Of a stretch of DNA of 64,000 nt, positions 35,540 through 44,656 are shown in pieces. Source of the DNA: Neobacillus sp. PS3-34 (lineage in GTDB: Bacteria; Bacillota; Bacilli; Bacillales; Cytobacillaceae); assembly GCF_030915465.1 (NCBI RefSeq), contig NZ_CP133267.1, positions 3,006,501 through 3,070,500 of the forward strand. Direction: 5' to 3'. The position numbers were made by a program, and so were the translations under genes. Position 1 is the stretch's first letter; each line of letters starts with the position of its first letter. The notes under the pieces are model-generated. The model was not told where the DNA came from. It did no database searches and saw only the letters and a program-made list of their open reading frames with translations.

Positions 35540-35573
35540 TAAGAAGAGGCAGGGAGGTTCCTGCCTCTTCTTT
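35540..35573 (+). terminator. Terminator of nadE
   Basis: AAGAAGAGGCAGG and CCTGCCTCTTCTTT, a 13-bp stem. Confidence 0.9.
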
Positions 35574-35991
35574 CTATCTTGTACGATAGCAGCCTTGTAT
35601 AGGACGGAAGTCGAATACCTAAAATGATAAAAGTAAGTCAATGTAAACGGTTATTTTTTTAACAATTCGAAAAACAGACACATTTTTTAGTTCTTTTTAC
35701 CTATACTAAAAGCAGAAGTTAGTAAGCAAGGAGAATACCAGGGACGTAGTCCATGATTTTCCAGTACATTGGTACTACTAGGATTAGAGGGATTTTTGTG
35801 TGAGTAACTTCAGAATTATTTAATAATTTATATAATAAACTGTGTCATATATAGTCAAAAAAGCTCATGTTTTGTAACACTACTGTAATATAGTTTAAAT
35901 AAAGCTGTAAATTAATTACCCCGTTTTGTATGCGATACTATTACTAGATTAAGAGAGAGACAAATCGCAAAAAATGAAATTGGGGGACAAC
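35574..35991 (+). other. Long gene-free leader region before the NlpC/P60 gene
   Basis: Over 400 bases without a supported gene. A TATACT-like -10 occurs near 35702, and a structured stretch at 35730-35800 (CCAGGGACGTAGTCC, CCAGTACATTGGTACTAC) could be part of a transcript leader. I checked for the c-di-AMP (ydaO) riboswitch core, common before cell-wall hydrolases, and did not find it. Confidence 0.35.
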
Positions 35992-36441
35992 ATGAGAAAA
36001 ATACTTATGACAGCTATTGTAGCTACGACTCTTTTCATCAGTGGATTTGCCGGTGCGGGTGTTAAAAATGCAGAAGCTGCTTCGATCGGTGCAAGCGCTT
36101 CAAATGTGGCAAAAAAACATATTGGGGTACCATATAAGTGGGGCGGAATCACACCACGCGGATTTGATTGCTCAGGTTTAGTAGGTTATTCCTTCAAAAA
36201 AGTAGGAAAAATAGTTCCGCGTACTTCATCTCAATTGTTCAGAACAGGCAGATTCGTTTCAAAAAGAAACCTTCAAAAAGGTGACTTGGTATTCTTTGCT
36301 ACATATAAAGCAGGAGCAAGCCATGTAGGGATTTACCTTGGCTACAATAAATTTATCCATGCAGCATCAAAAGGTGTAAGAATTGATACTTTAAGCAATC
36401 CATATTGGAGCAAAGTATTTTATGGTTCAAAGAGAATTTAA
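35992..36441 (+). CDS. Secreted NlpC/P60-family cell-wall endopeptidase
   Basis: A 149-residue protein with a signal peptide (ILMTAIVATTLFISGFAGAG, cleavage probably near AEA-A) and one NlpC/P60 domain. The catalytic triad is seen as Cys in GFDCSGLVGY, His in ASHVGIYLG and His in FIHAAS. Such enzymes cut gamma-D-Glu-diaminopimelate links in peptidoglycan outside the cell. There are no LysM or SH3 binding repeats, so it is a minimal enzyme, possibly toxin-like or a housekeeping hydrolase. Start ATG 35992 with GGGGGAC; ATG 35974 is in frame but has no site. A hairpin terminator touches the stop codon. Confidence 0.92.
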   Translation: MRKILMTAIVATTLFISGFAGAGVKNAEAASIGASASNVAKKHIGVPYKWGGITPRGFDCSGLVGYSFKKVGKIVPRTSSQLFRTGRFVSKRNLQKGDLVFFATYKAGASHVGIYLGYNKFIHAASKGVRIDTLSNPYWSKVFYGSKRI

Positions 36442-36464
36442 CCTCCCCACGGGAGGTTTTTTGT
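36441..36464 (+). terminator. Rho-independent terminator
   Basis: ACCTCCC-CAC-GGGAGGT then TTTTT, beginning at the stop codon. Confidence 0.85.
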
Positions 36465-36610
36465 TTTTTAGGGGTTCATTATTCCTTCTTTACCCACTGG
36501 ATTGAAAGGGTAAACCTCAAAAAGTAAAAAATAGTAAATGAATTTTTGCGAATAGCTTGGAGAGCTTTAACACTTCTTGCTCTAATTGAAAATTGATTTT
36601 TACAAATGAC

Positions 36611-36646
36611 AAGGCTCCTTCTGCTGCAAAAGGGAGTCTTTTTTGA
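36611..36646 (+). terminator. Orphan terminator-like hairpin
   Basis: AAGGCTCCTT and AAGGGAGTCTTTTTT with GT pairing, lying 170 bp after any gene. It may end a short unannotated transcript or be decayed. Nothing else is visible in 36465-36801. Confidence 0.45.
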
Positions 36647-36801
36647 CTAAATTTCGAACATTATTATTTTAACACTCTACCACTTTATCACGATAAATTT
36701 TTCCATTGACTTTATACCTGTATGGGATTATTCTATTTACAGGATTTAAAATGCTTTATTTTGGTAGAGAGAGAAAGTGTTTTTAGGAGGAGAAAGACTA
36801 T

Positions 36802-38226
36802 ATGGGAAAGTCAAATAAATTAGGTTTATGGATATTGACGGCATTAGTCGTAGGAAATATGGTTGGATCAGGAATCTTTATGCTTCCTCGTTCATTATCT
36901 GAAGCAGCAAGCCCAGCAGGCGTGCTGATGGCATGGCTATTTACTGGAGTAGGTGTCTTAATGACGGCACTTGTCTTCGGAAACCTAGCGATTCGCAAGC
37001 CAAAGTTAAACGGGGGACCACAGATTTATGCGAAAGAACTTTTTAAACCAGGTTCACAGGCATCAATATTATCAGGATTTATGTCTTCTTGGGGCTACTG
37101 GATCGGTAACCTTGCAGGAAATGTGGCTATTATCACGACATTTGCAGGTTATTTATCAACGTTTTTCCCGATTTTAACAAGCAACGCTAAATGGTTTACG
37201 ATAGGAAGTTTCACTTTAAAGGTTGGGAACGGACTTACATTTATCGTGTGTACGTTTCTTCTATGGGGAACTCACTTTATCATCCTTCGTGGTATGGAAG
37301 GTGCAGGAAAATTAAACTTTGCAGCGACTGCAGCTAAAGTTGTTGGATTTTTCATCTTCATCATTATCGGTTTATTTGCTTTTGAAAAAAGCAATATGCT
37401 GCCGATGCTTGCAACCAGAAAGGATGAAGCTGGACACGTGCTTGGCTTGATGTCACAGGTGAACGGTGCGGCAGTTTCCACGCTTTGGGCATTCATAGGG
37501 GTAGAATCAGCTGTTGTATTTGCCTCACGTGCCCGTAAACAGATAGATGTAAAACGCGCGACAATCCTTGGATTGATGATTGCACTTGTTATTTATGTTG
37601 GTATCAGTACACTTGTGATGGGTATGTTAAACCAGGATACACTTATCCACTCTGACAAGCCATTAATTGACGCTATTCAAACTGTTCTTGGCCCTATCGG
37701 AGGAAAACTGTTAGCTGGAATCGGTTTAATCAGTTTATTTGGTTCCACAATTGGCTGGGTTATGCTTAGTGCAGAGGTACCTTTCCAGGCTGCCAAGCAA
37801 GGATTATTCCTTCCTGCTTTCTTAAAAGAAAACGAAAAGGGACTTCCGAAATTCTCTTTAATCGTAACCAACGTTTTAGGCCAGCTTTTCATTTTCTCAA
37901 CTGTTTCAAATTCAATTTCTCAGGCGTTTGACTTCGTTATCACAATCGCAACCCTTTCTTACCTTGTACCATATTTCATTTCATCAGTTTACCAGGTGAA
38001 ATTGGTTATTACAGGTGAAACATACAAAGGTGATCGAAACCGCATTGTAGACGGAATCATTGGTGTTCTATCAACAATTTACTCCGTTTGGGTCATCGTT
38101 GCCGGTACAGCCGATATCAAAACGTTTACTTTCGGAATGGTCTTGTTAGCGAGCGGTATCCTCTTCTATGGACCAATGCTGAAAAAGCGTAAAGAGACCA
38201 AACAAAAAGAACCAGTATCTGCATAA
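36802..38226 (+). CDS. APC-family amino acid permease/antiporter (ArcD/LysP-like)
   Basis: A 474-residue transporter with about twelve membrane helices. The N-terminal LWILTALVVGNMVGSGIFML motif, with the unwound substrate-site helix 1 (GNMVGSGIF), and GVESAVVFASRARKQIDVKR (helix 6 region) are typical of basic amino-acid or polyamine antiporters in the APC superfamily. The ending is highly charged and cytoplasmic. Exchange of arginine/ornithine, lysine/cadaverine or similar is a family-level guess. No catabolic partner gene lies beside it. Start with GGAGGAG. It ends in a strong terminator shared with the convergent kinase gene. Confidence 0.88.
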   Translation: MGKSNKLGLWILTALVVGNMVGSGIFMLPRSLSEAASPAGVLMAWLFTGVGVLMTALVFGNLAIRKPKLNGGPQIYAKELFKPGSQASILSGFMSSWGYWIGNLAGNVAIITTFAGYLSTFFPILTSNAKWFTIGSFTLKVGNGLTFIVCTFLLWGTHFIILRGMEGAGKLNFAATAAKVVGFFIFIIIGLFAFEKSNMLPMLATRKDEAGHVLGLMSQVNGAAVSTLWAFIGVESAVVFASRARKQIDVKRATILGLMIALVIYVGISTLVMGMLNQDTLIHSDKPLIDAIQTVLGPIGGKLLAGIGLISLFGSTIGWVMLSAEVPFQAAKQGLFLPAFLKENEKGLPKFSLIVTNVLGQLFIFSTVSNSISQAFDFVITIATLSYLVPYFISSVYQVKLVITGETYKGDRNRIVDGIIGVLSTIYSVWVIVAGTADIKTFTFGMVLLASGILFYGPMLKKRKETKQKEPVSA

Positions 38227-38234
38227 CTAAACGT

Positions 38235-38275
38235 AAAAACCTGCCTTGGATCATTGATCCTGGCAGGTTTTTTTT
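38235..38275. terminator. Bidirectional terminator
   Basis: AAAACCTGCCTTGGATCA and TGATCCTGGCAGGTTTTTTT between the convergent permease and kinase genes. Confidence 0.85.
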
Positions 38276-38293
38276 GCTAATAAGGATCCCCTC

Positions 38294-39655
38294 TCACAAC
38301 ATAATCTGAAAAACCGTCCCCATATCAGGCTCGCTCTCAACTGTAATCGTTCCGCCGTGGGCTTCGACCAATTGTTTGACGATGGATAAACCCAAGCCTG
38401 AGCCGCCAAGGGATCGTGCGCGGGACTTATCAACGCGGTAAAAGCGTTCGAATATTCTAGGGAGGTCCTCAGCAGGAATGCCCCTCCCCTGATCCCGAAC
38501 AGTAATGATGATCTGTCCTGACTTTTCGCCTGCCTCCAGTGTCACTTTTGTATATGGTTCGGAATATTTACGGGCGTTGTCGAGCAGGTTGACAATGACC
38601 TGTTCAAATCTAGTCGGGTCAATAAGCGCCTGAAGCTGAGTTGGGCATTCAAAATTCAGTTCCATATCATTCTCCCGGAAAGCGGGAATCATTTTTTCAT
38701 AAATGGACAACAAAAATGGCTGTAAATCTACCATATCTTTTTCAATCGAAAAAATGTTTTCGTCCATTTTGGCTAAATTGAATAATTCTTTAACCAGCTT
38801 TGTCATCTTGTCGGATTCTTCATGGATGATTCCGAGGTATTGTTCGCGGTCAGCCTGTTTCGTTTCCGGCCGGCGGGCAATATCAGCATACCCTTTTATA
38901 TAGGTAAGAGGAGTCCGCAATTCATGTGATATACTTGCCAGAAATTCATTTCTTTCATTCTTCAATACTTCTAAATCGCGTGCTAAAATTGCGATCGATT
39001 CTCCCAGTACCCCCATTTCATCCTTGCCCAGTTTCGGGAGGGAAACAGAAAAATCTCCTTTGCTCATTCTTTTCGTTGCCTCGCTCATTTTTATCAGCGG
39101 GTGTGTCACAAACCTTGTCAGGAAAACAATCATAATAAACATGAAAATTAACGACAGAATTCCTGCGAGCAGGAAGTGGCGGTTCAAGCCGGAAATCAAT
39201 TCTTTTATCTTCTGTGTGTTCTGAAACATATAAACATACCCATAATCGGTACCCTTCATTTTTACAGGGCTGACCGAGGCAATGTAAGGTTCATTTTTCC
39301 AGTCATCCTCTAAAATCATTCCTTCATGAGGGATATCCTTAGGGGTGGACTTAATGATCCGTTTCATTTCTGGTGTAACGGTGTTAGAGGACATATTAAT
39401 GGTTCCGTTAAGGTTGGTCAGGATCACCTGCGTGTCCGTCCTCGATTCCATTAATGCAATATGCCTGATCGTCTCATCATGGTAGGAGGCCTCGAGTATC
39501 TCGCGGTGATTATTTCCGCGTGTCTGAAGGGCCGACAGTTCATCATGGACCCGTGAATGGATGATATTATCGTGCAAAAAGAACATCGAGATGGCTTCCA
39601 GTATTAAAACAGAAAGGAAGAAAAACAGTCCGATTTTAAAAGATATTTTGTTCAT
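38294..39655 (-). CDS. Sensor histidine kinase (HK1)
   Basis: 453 residues. An N-terminal membrane helix (about 5-25), an extracellular sensor of about 135 residues, a second helix (LLAGILSLIFMFIMIVFLTR), HAMP, then HisKA with the phospho-acceptor SHELRTPLTYIKGY, and a HATPase_c domain with N-box NLLDNARKYS, G1 DQGRGIP and G2 GGSGLGLSIV. Signal unknown. Start ATG 39655 with GGAGG. It is divergent from a response regulator that already has another kinase downstream, so this kinase has no regulator of its own here. A T-tailed hairpin lies in its leader (39727-39765). Confidence 0.93.
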   Translation of the reverse strand: MNKISFKIGLFFFLSVLILEAISMFFLHDNIIHSRVHDELSALQTRGNNHREILEASYHDETIRHIALMESRTDTQVILTNLNGTINMSSNTVTPEMKRIIKSTPKDIPHEGMILEDDWKNEPYIASVSPVKMKGTDYGYVYMFQNTQKIKELISGLNRHFLLAGILSLIFMFIMIVFLTRFVTHPLIKMSEATKRMSKGDFSVSLPKLGKDEMGVLGESIAILARDLEVLKNERNEFLASISHELRTPLTYIKGYADIARRPETKQADREQYLGIIHEESDKMTKLVKELFNLAKMDENIFSIEKDMVDLQPFLLSIYEKMIPAFRENDMELNFECPTQLQALIDPTRFEQVIVNLLDNARKYSEPYTKVTLEAGEKSGQIIITVRDQGRGIPAEDLPRIFERFYRVDKSRARSLGGSGLGLSIVKQLVEAHGGTITVESEPDMGTVFQIML

Positions 39656-39726
39656 TTCAACGACCTCCCTTTTATCAGGATACAATACTTTGCATTGCGT
39701 CCGATCCTGAATTTGTAGCAATTTTT

Positions 39727-39765
39727 CAAAAAAAATAGGATGCCTCCATGTCCGGGGCATCCTAT
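39727..39765 (-). terminator. Hairpin with U tail in the HK1 leader (attenuator candidate)
   Basis: On the reverse strand ATAGGATGCC and GGCATCCTAT pair perfectly and are followed by eight Ts, 72 bases upstream of the HK1 start. No gene on that strand precedes it, so it could be an attenuator or the end of a small antisense transcript. Confidence 0.6.
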
Positions 39766-39931
39766 GTATAGATAAGGGAGGTTTTTCAAATAAACGTTAA
39801 TTCCTAATCACAATTACATCTTATCGGGAAAAATTGAAGATGTTATGAAGAAGTTGTGGGGAATTTGTGAAGTTGAATTAAGTTGAAATTCAAAGTGATA
39901 TGATGGGGAGGAAGAGGGAGTGTGAGGCACA

Positions 39932-40642
39932 ATGAAGATTTTAATCGTCGATGATGAAAAGAGAATAATAGAAGTCCTCGAGGCCTATCTCGAAAGGGAA
40001 GGGTATGAAATCCATTCTGCTGACAATGGCATTGACGCTTTGAAAAAGGCAAAATCCCTGAGTCCAGATTTAATCATTCTGGATCTGATGCTGCCCGATA
40101 TTTCAGGTGAAGAGGTATGCCGGCTGGTCAGGAAGGGGTCAGATGTGCCCATTTTAATGTTGACAGCAAAATCATCTGAAGATGACCGGATCAATGGGAT
40201 CGTCATGGGAGCGGATGATTATGTTTCAAAGCCCTTTAGCCCGCGGGAAGTAGTTGTCCGGGTACAGGCGATTCTAAGGCGTGTAAAGAAAGCCGATAAA
40301 AGTGAATCTCTTGCTTTTAACAAAGGAAGGCTCATTATAGATTTAATAAAAAAAGAAGTGGCGGCTAGCAGGGAGCTAATCAGCCTTACACCGAATGAAT
40401 ATAAGCTGCTAACAAATATGGCCTTGAATCCGGGCAGGGTGTACAGCCGGCTGGATCTGCTTGAAAAAATCCAGGATGAAGGCATATTTTATGACGGATA
40501 TGAACGGAGTATCGATACCCATATTAAAAATCTACGCAAAAAAATTGAATGGGATCCGAGGCAGCCGGTATTTATCCTGACTGTTTTTGGAATGGGCTAT
40601 AAGTTTGGAGGGTTACGGGATGCTGCAAACACTGCGGGCTAA
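39932..40642 (+). CDS. OmpR/PhoB-type response regulator
   Basis: A 236-residue regulator. The receiver domain (about 1-115) has acidic pocket VDDEKR, phospho-Asp in LIILDLMLPD, Thr in MLTAKS, and Lys in SKPFSPRE. The DNA-binding winged helix (about 135-230) reads LTPNEYKLLTNMALNPGRVY and RSIDTHIKNLRKKIEWDP. Its stop overlaps the HK2 start by 23 bp, so the pair is translated together. It likely gets phosphate from HK2 and possibly also from the divergent HK1. Confidence 0.95.
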   Translation: MKILIVDDEKRIIEVLEAYLEREGYEIHSADNGIDALKKAKSLSPDLIILDLMLPDISGEEVCRLVRKGSDVPILMLTAKSSEDDRINGIVMGADDYVSKPFSPREVVVRVQAILRRVKKADKSESLAFNKGRLIIDLIKKEVAASRELISLTPNEYKLLTNMALNPGRVYSRLDLLEKIQDEGIFYDGYERSIDTHIKNLRKKIEWDPRQPVFILTVFGMGYKFGGLRDAANTAG

Positions 40643-41990
40643 AATCCTGTTTTACTTTCTGCTCGTCTCGATGATAGGGATACTATTTGTCAGTTTTTTT
40701 ATCCAGTGGGGCTTTGAAGAAAGCTTTAAAAGCTATTTAGATAGGAATAGAGAGAAGAAGATTGACAGGGTCATTGTCGCCATCGAAAAGGATTTTGAAA
40801 AAAATGGACGCTTTACAAGCGATCCGATTATTGGGCTGCATGAGTTCGCACTGACAGACCAGATTTATTTTCAGCTGTATGACAGGTTCGGCCAGCTGCA
40901 GATGGATTCCTCCAGCATCCGCGGCATGATGAATGGCCTCGGCCTGACAGAGCCTGTGCAAAATAAGGATGAATGGCATACTAAAACCTATCGGCTTAAC
41001 GTCGACCAAACAAGGATTGGCAAGCTTGTCGCCATCTATCCGGAAGGCCTGATCGATGATGAATATACCTTTTTGCAAACCATACAGCTCTATATTTATG
41101 TGGCCGTCTGCCTGACGATTATTTTAGCCGTATTATTCAGTATGGTATTTTCAAAGAAATTGACCTCAGGATTGAAAAGGCTTTCCTATGCCGCACATGA
41201 GCTTCAGCTGCATAATTTAGGCATCCGCATTCCTTTAAAGGGTCTCCCGGATGAAGTAAAACAGCTGGCTATTTCCTTTAATAATCTGGCTGAGTCGCTT
41301 TCAAAGGAGGAAATGCTGAGGAAGCAATTTACGGGGGACCTGGCACATGAGCTTCGTACCCCGCTGGCGACATTAAGAAGCCAAATTGAAGCCTTCCAGG
41401 ACGGAATATGGGAGCCGACACCCCAGCGTTTGAAGCAGAGCCATGACGAACTCATGCGCCTAGTGCGTCTCGTGAATGAGCTGGAAAAGCTGCTGGCAGC
41501 TGAAAACCCGCAAATTAAGCTGGAAAAAACAGAAATGGAGGCAGGCTCTATCCTGGCTGATGTATGGGAGATGTTCCTGCCGATTTTTAACCAGAGGGGA
41601 ATCAGGCTGCATTTTGAGGAGCCGGACCAGGAAGGGTGGTTCAGGGCGGATAAGGACAGGCTGATCCAAATTTTATCGAATATCCTCAATAACGCTTTGA
41701 AGTACACGACTGAAGGGAAAACTGTATGTCTATCGGTACGGACGGATGAGGAAGATTATGTCGGATTTCAAATAAAGGATGAGGGTGCCGGCATGGACGA
41801 TGAAGATATACCGCATATTTTCGAGCGCTTTTACCGCGGCGATAAGTCTCGTGATCGAAAAACAGGCGGAATCGGCATTGGCCTGTCCATCGTGAAGGCA
41901 TTGATGGACGCGCACAAAGGAAAAATCCAGGTGAAAAGCAAGCTGAAGAAAGGGACAACGGTCACCCTCTGGTTCCCGAAAGAGGAGTAA
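40620..41990 (+). CDS. Sensor histidine kinase (HK2), partner of the response regulator
   Basis: 456 residues from ATG 40620, preceded by GGAGGGTTACGGG within the regulator gene. Membrane helices lie at about 9-29 and 150-175 with a sensor between; then HAMP, HisKA (DLAHELRTPLATLRSQIEAF), N-box SNILNNALKYT, DEGAGMD and GGIGIGLSIVKAL. The operon with the response regulator makes it the main cognate kinase. The signal is unknown. The gene ends 22 bp before a convergent MFS gene without a strong terminator in between. Confidence 0.95.
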   Translation: MLQTLRAKILFYFLLVSMIGILFVSFFIQWGFEESFKSYLDRNREKKIDRVIVAIEKDFEKNGRFTSDPIIGLHEFALTDQIYFQLYDRFGQLQMDSSSIRGMMNGLGLTEPVQNKDEWHTKTYRLNVDQTRIGKLVAIYPEGLIDDEYTFLQTIQLYIYVAVCLTIILAVLFSMVFSKKLTSGLKRLSYAAHELQLHNLGIRIPLKGLPDEVKQLAISFNNLAESLSKEEMLRKQFTGDLAHELRTPLATLRSQIEAFQDGIWEPTPQRLKQSHDELMRLVRLVNELEKLLAAENPQIKLEKTEMEAGSILADVWEMFLPIFNQRGIRLHFEEPDQEGWFRADKDRLIQILSNILNNALKYTTEGKTVCLSVRTDEEDYVGFQIKDEGAGMDDEDIPHIFERFYRGDKSRDRKTGGIGIGLSIVKALMDAHKGKIQVKSKLKKGTTVTLWFPKEE

Positions 41991-42011
41991 GGCAGGGCGG
42001 GATCCCAAGCT

Positions 42012-43233
42012 CTACACCGACTTTGTATCCGTTTCAGTCTCATAATGAAAAGTCTTTGAAGGCAGATAGATGGCCGATAGTAAAATAACGGAAGTAACAG
42101 CCGAGGCAGCCGCAAATAGCAGGCAAACCCTCTGCAATGAAAATAATTCTGCCCAAAATCCTAATAGCAGGGTAAGGAGAATTTGGACCATTCCTTGAAA
42201 TAAATTGGTTGTACTGCTAAATCTCCCCATGAGGTCTACAGGGACATTATTTTGAAAGAAGGTTGCATAGCCTGAATTAGCAAAGGATGAAAAGAAACCA
42301 AAAATGATAAATCCGATTGCGCCGATTAAGAAATTTTCCGATGAATAAAAAACAATATAACCTATTCCAGTAAGCAGCATTCCCATCCCGATATACATTT
42401 TTAATGAAAATACATTCGAAAGCAAGGTTGCTGCCATGGAACCTGCTAAATACCCTGCCCCTGTAATGCTGACAAGCAAGCCATAATCCCTATCTGATAA
42501 TTGAATTACCTGTTTAATAAAGGTGGCTTCCTGGGAATCGAGGGCAAAGCCTAATAATGTCGCCACCTGAAAAAGACAATAAATAAGCATAAAATAACCG
42601 GCGGTTTTCCCGAAGTTAATGACAATACCCCAGTCATTGAGTATGGTTCGAACTCTGATAATTTCTTTTCTTTTACCCAGTGTTTCATCCACATCAGGAA
42701 GAAAATAGGTTGCAATGGCACAAAGGAAAAAAGAGATTGCATTGATGAATATACTTACGTTTAAGCTCGTGTACATGATAAGGATTCCTGAAATGCTGGG
42801 GCTATTAAAAAGGCTCCAGATGTTGCAAAGCTGAACATAGAGTTGAATCCTTTTCTTTTTTCTGTGGGGACTAATTTAGTAATATACGTGTTGGATGCAG
42901 GACCAAAGAAGGCGCCCGCTACATTGATGAGAAACATAAGGAGGTAGACAATCCAAACGGAGGATATGAAAGGGATGACTGCCACTAAAGCACCTCTTAT
43001 ACAGTCAACCGTGATCATTAGCGTCCGCTTATTCACCCGGTCAATTAAGCTCCCTGCCATGTGTTAGTAAATAGCATGGCAAGAGGCCTGATTATGTAGA
43101 TGCCAGCAACAGCAGCGGCAGATCCGGTAAGTTTTAAAACAAGCAGGTTTATGGCGATCAGGTAAATCCAATTCCCCAGATTGGAGATCCCTATGCCAGA
43201 TATAAGAAGAAAAGAATTTTTCCAGGCTTTCAT
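42012..43233 (-). CDS. MFS transporter, frame broken near 43056-43058 and 42793-42796
   Basis: About 407 residues when restored, an MFS exporter of the macrolide-efflux/enterobactin-exporter type (MdfA/YfiS-like) with twelve helices. The N-terminal part (KAWKNSFLLISGIGISNLGN) stops after NTW. Adding one G (TGGGCA) gives NTWAGSLIDRVNKRT, the loop 2-3 motif. A second lost base splits IAPA and ISGILIMYTSLN. Neither break is in a GGCC. The C-terminal 250 residues are intact. As written it would be non-functional. Cargo is unknown; drug or siderophore efflux is typical. Confidence 0.88.
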
Positions 43234-43393
43234 TACAGCACCTCTCTTTATTTATCTATTTTTTGAGTGATATGAACTATCCATATTTTAACATAAATAA
43301 GATAATCGTAACTACTTAGGTACCAGAAAAAAGAGCCCACACCAAAAGATGGTTTGAGCCTTTAAAGAAGATGTTAATTTTGCAACTAGGACC

Positions 43394-43700
43394 ATAAGGA
43401 TCCGTTCTTATTTGTTGGGAGATTAGGTTAAACATCAGGCCTGATAAATAGACGGAAAATTTCCGCCTAATCATTAAATTGGATTGAAAACAGGTTAAAT
43501 AGACGGAGAAATTCCGCTTATTTACTTAAAAACTGTGAAAATGGGGTACTTTTCTTTGCATAACCGGAAAACCTCCGCTTATTTCCCCCGAAATGAACTC
43601 CATTCTGCATGTAACCGGAAAACCTCCGCTTATTTTAATTTCCCTGGTTACTCTTGTTACTCCGTTTACTCTGGTTACTGAGAAAGGACAAACCTTCTTA
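43394..43700. repeat. Array of about 51-bp hairpin units
   Basis: TAGACGGAAAATTTCCGC starts at 43449, TAGACGGAGAAATTCCGC at 43500, TAACCGGAAAACCTCCGC at 43561 and 43612, each followed by TTATTT or similar. Spacings are 51, 61 and 51 bp. Weaker related units lie near 43394 and 43683. Each CGGA...TCCG makes a short stem. No gene is supported in 43234-43781. Confidence 0.85.
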
Positions 43701-43742
43701 TTTCATACCGACTACCTAAGTAGTTACAGATACTCTAATAAA

Positions 43743-43772
43743 AAAATCGCCCGTTTATTCAGGGCGATTTTA
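43743..43772. terminator. Terminator of the SDR gene at 43782
   Basis: AAAATCGCCC and GGGCGATTTT with T runs on both strands. Confidence 0.85.
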
Positions 43773-43781
43773 TTGAATCTA

Positions 43782-44540
43782 TTATTTTAACAATTCATTG
43801 ATATTATAAATCTGTCCGTTTATGACGCTATCGCCTAGAATCACGTCTGCCAGGGCATTGCCGACAACAGCGGCGTCTCTTAACAAGCCCTTTTCCTTGT
43901 ATTCCTGAAAGCGTTCCAGGTCTTTGAACGACGCTTTTGGAGCTGAACGGATGGTTTCCTGCATGCCAGTGTCCATGACTCCTGGGTTAAAGGCAATGAT
44001 TTGGTTGCCGGTACCTAAGCTTTCCTGCTCTAATGCAGCCGTCCGTGTGAACATGTTCAATCCCGCTTTAGAGCTGCAGTAAACGCTCCAGCTTTCAATC
44101 GGACGCTCCCCGGCACCAGATGTCACATTAACGGCCAGGATGGTTGTATCGGAATTCTGTGCTTTTTTGAAAAATATATTGGCAATTAAAATCGGTGCAA
44201 TTAAATTAACCTGAATGTTCCTTAAGACAGGAATTTGGTCCAGATTTCCCGCAGTTTCAATCGGCTCGACCATCCCTGCGTTGTTGATTATATAGATCTT
44301 TTCAGGGTTTTTTTGAAAAAGAGAAAAGGCGATGTCTGAAAAAACCTCCTGTATTTCTTTATCCAAAGACAGGTTACAGGAAAGGTGCTTATAAGGAACG
44401 TTTTTCTCTTTTGCAAGCTCGCTAAGACTCTCATTTTCGGTACGTGAAACCGATATGACCGAAATGCCTTCCTCCAGCATTCTTTTGGCAACTGCTTCGC
44501 CCAGTCCTCTGGACGCTCCTGTTATAATCGCATATTTCAT
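43782..44540 (-). CDS. SDR-family oxidoreductase, YueD/benzil-reductase type
   Basis: A 252-residue SDR close to B. subtilis YueD, which reduces benzil to (S)-benzoin, and to sepiapterin reductases. Seen: ITGASRGLGEAVAKRML (about 5-21), NNAGM (about 89-93), NVTSGAG (Ser) and YCSSKAGLN (Tyr-x3-Lys). NPGVMDTGMQETIRS in the substrate lid is typical of this branch. Start ATG 44540 with GGAGG; a longer in-frame start overlaps that site. It lies downstream of tupC on the same strand with a 116-bp gap, so it may be read together with the tup operon but has no clear link to tungstate. Confidence 0.88.
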   Translation of the reverse strand: MKYAIITGASRGLGEAVAKRMLEEGISVISVSRTENESLSELAKEKNVPYKHLSCNLSLDKEIQEVFSDIAFSLFQKNPEKIYIINNAGMVEPIETAGNLDQIPVLRNIQVNLIAPILIANIFFKKAQNSDTTILAVNVTSGAGERPIESWSVYCSSKAGLNMFTRTAALEQESLGTGNQIIAFNPGVMDTGMQETIRSAPKASFKDLERFQEYKEKGLLRDAAVVGNALADVILGDSVINGQIYNINELLK

Positions 44541-44656
44541 GCCCTTTTCCTCCATGCTCGTTATGTAAAATGATTGCTGCTATCATTTTATCAATTTGGG
44601 AATCTTTGAAGCAATTTTTACTCTTCGCACTGAAAAACAAAATATATTTTCTGGTT

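Noticed and set aside
35700..35800. c-di-AMP (ydaO) riboswitch before the NlpC/P60 gene
   Set aside because: The conserved core blocks of that riboswitch are not present.
43320..43370. Terminator at GAGCCC...GAGCC after the MFS gene
   Set aside because: The two blocks are direct rather than inverted repeats, so no stem forms.
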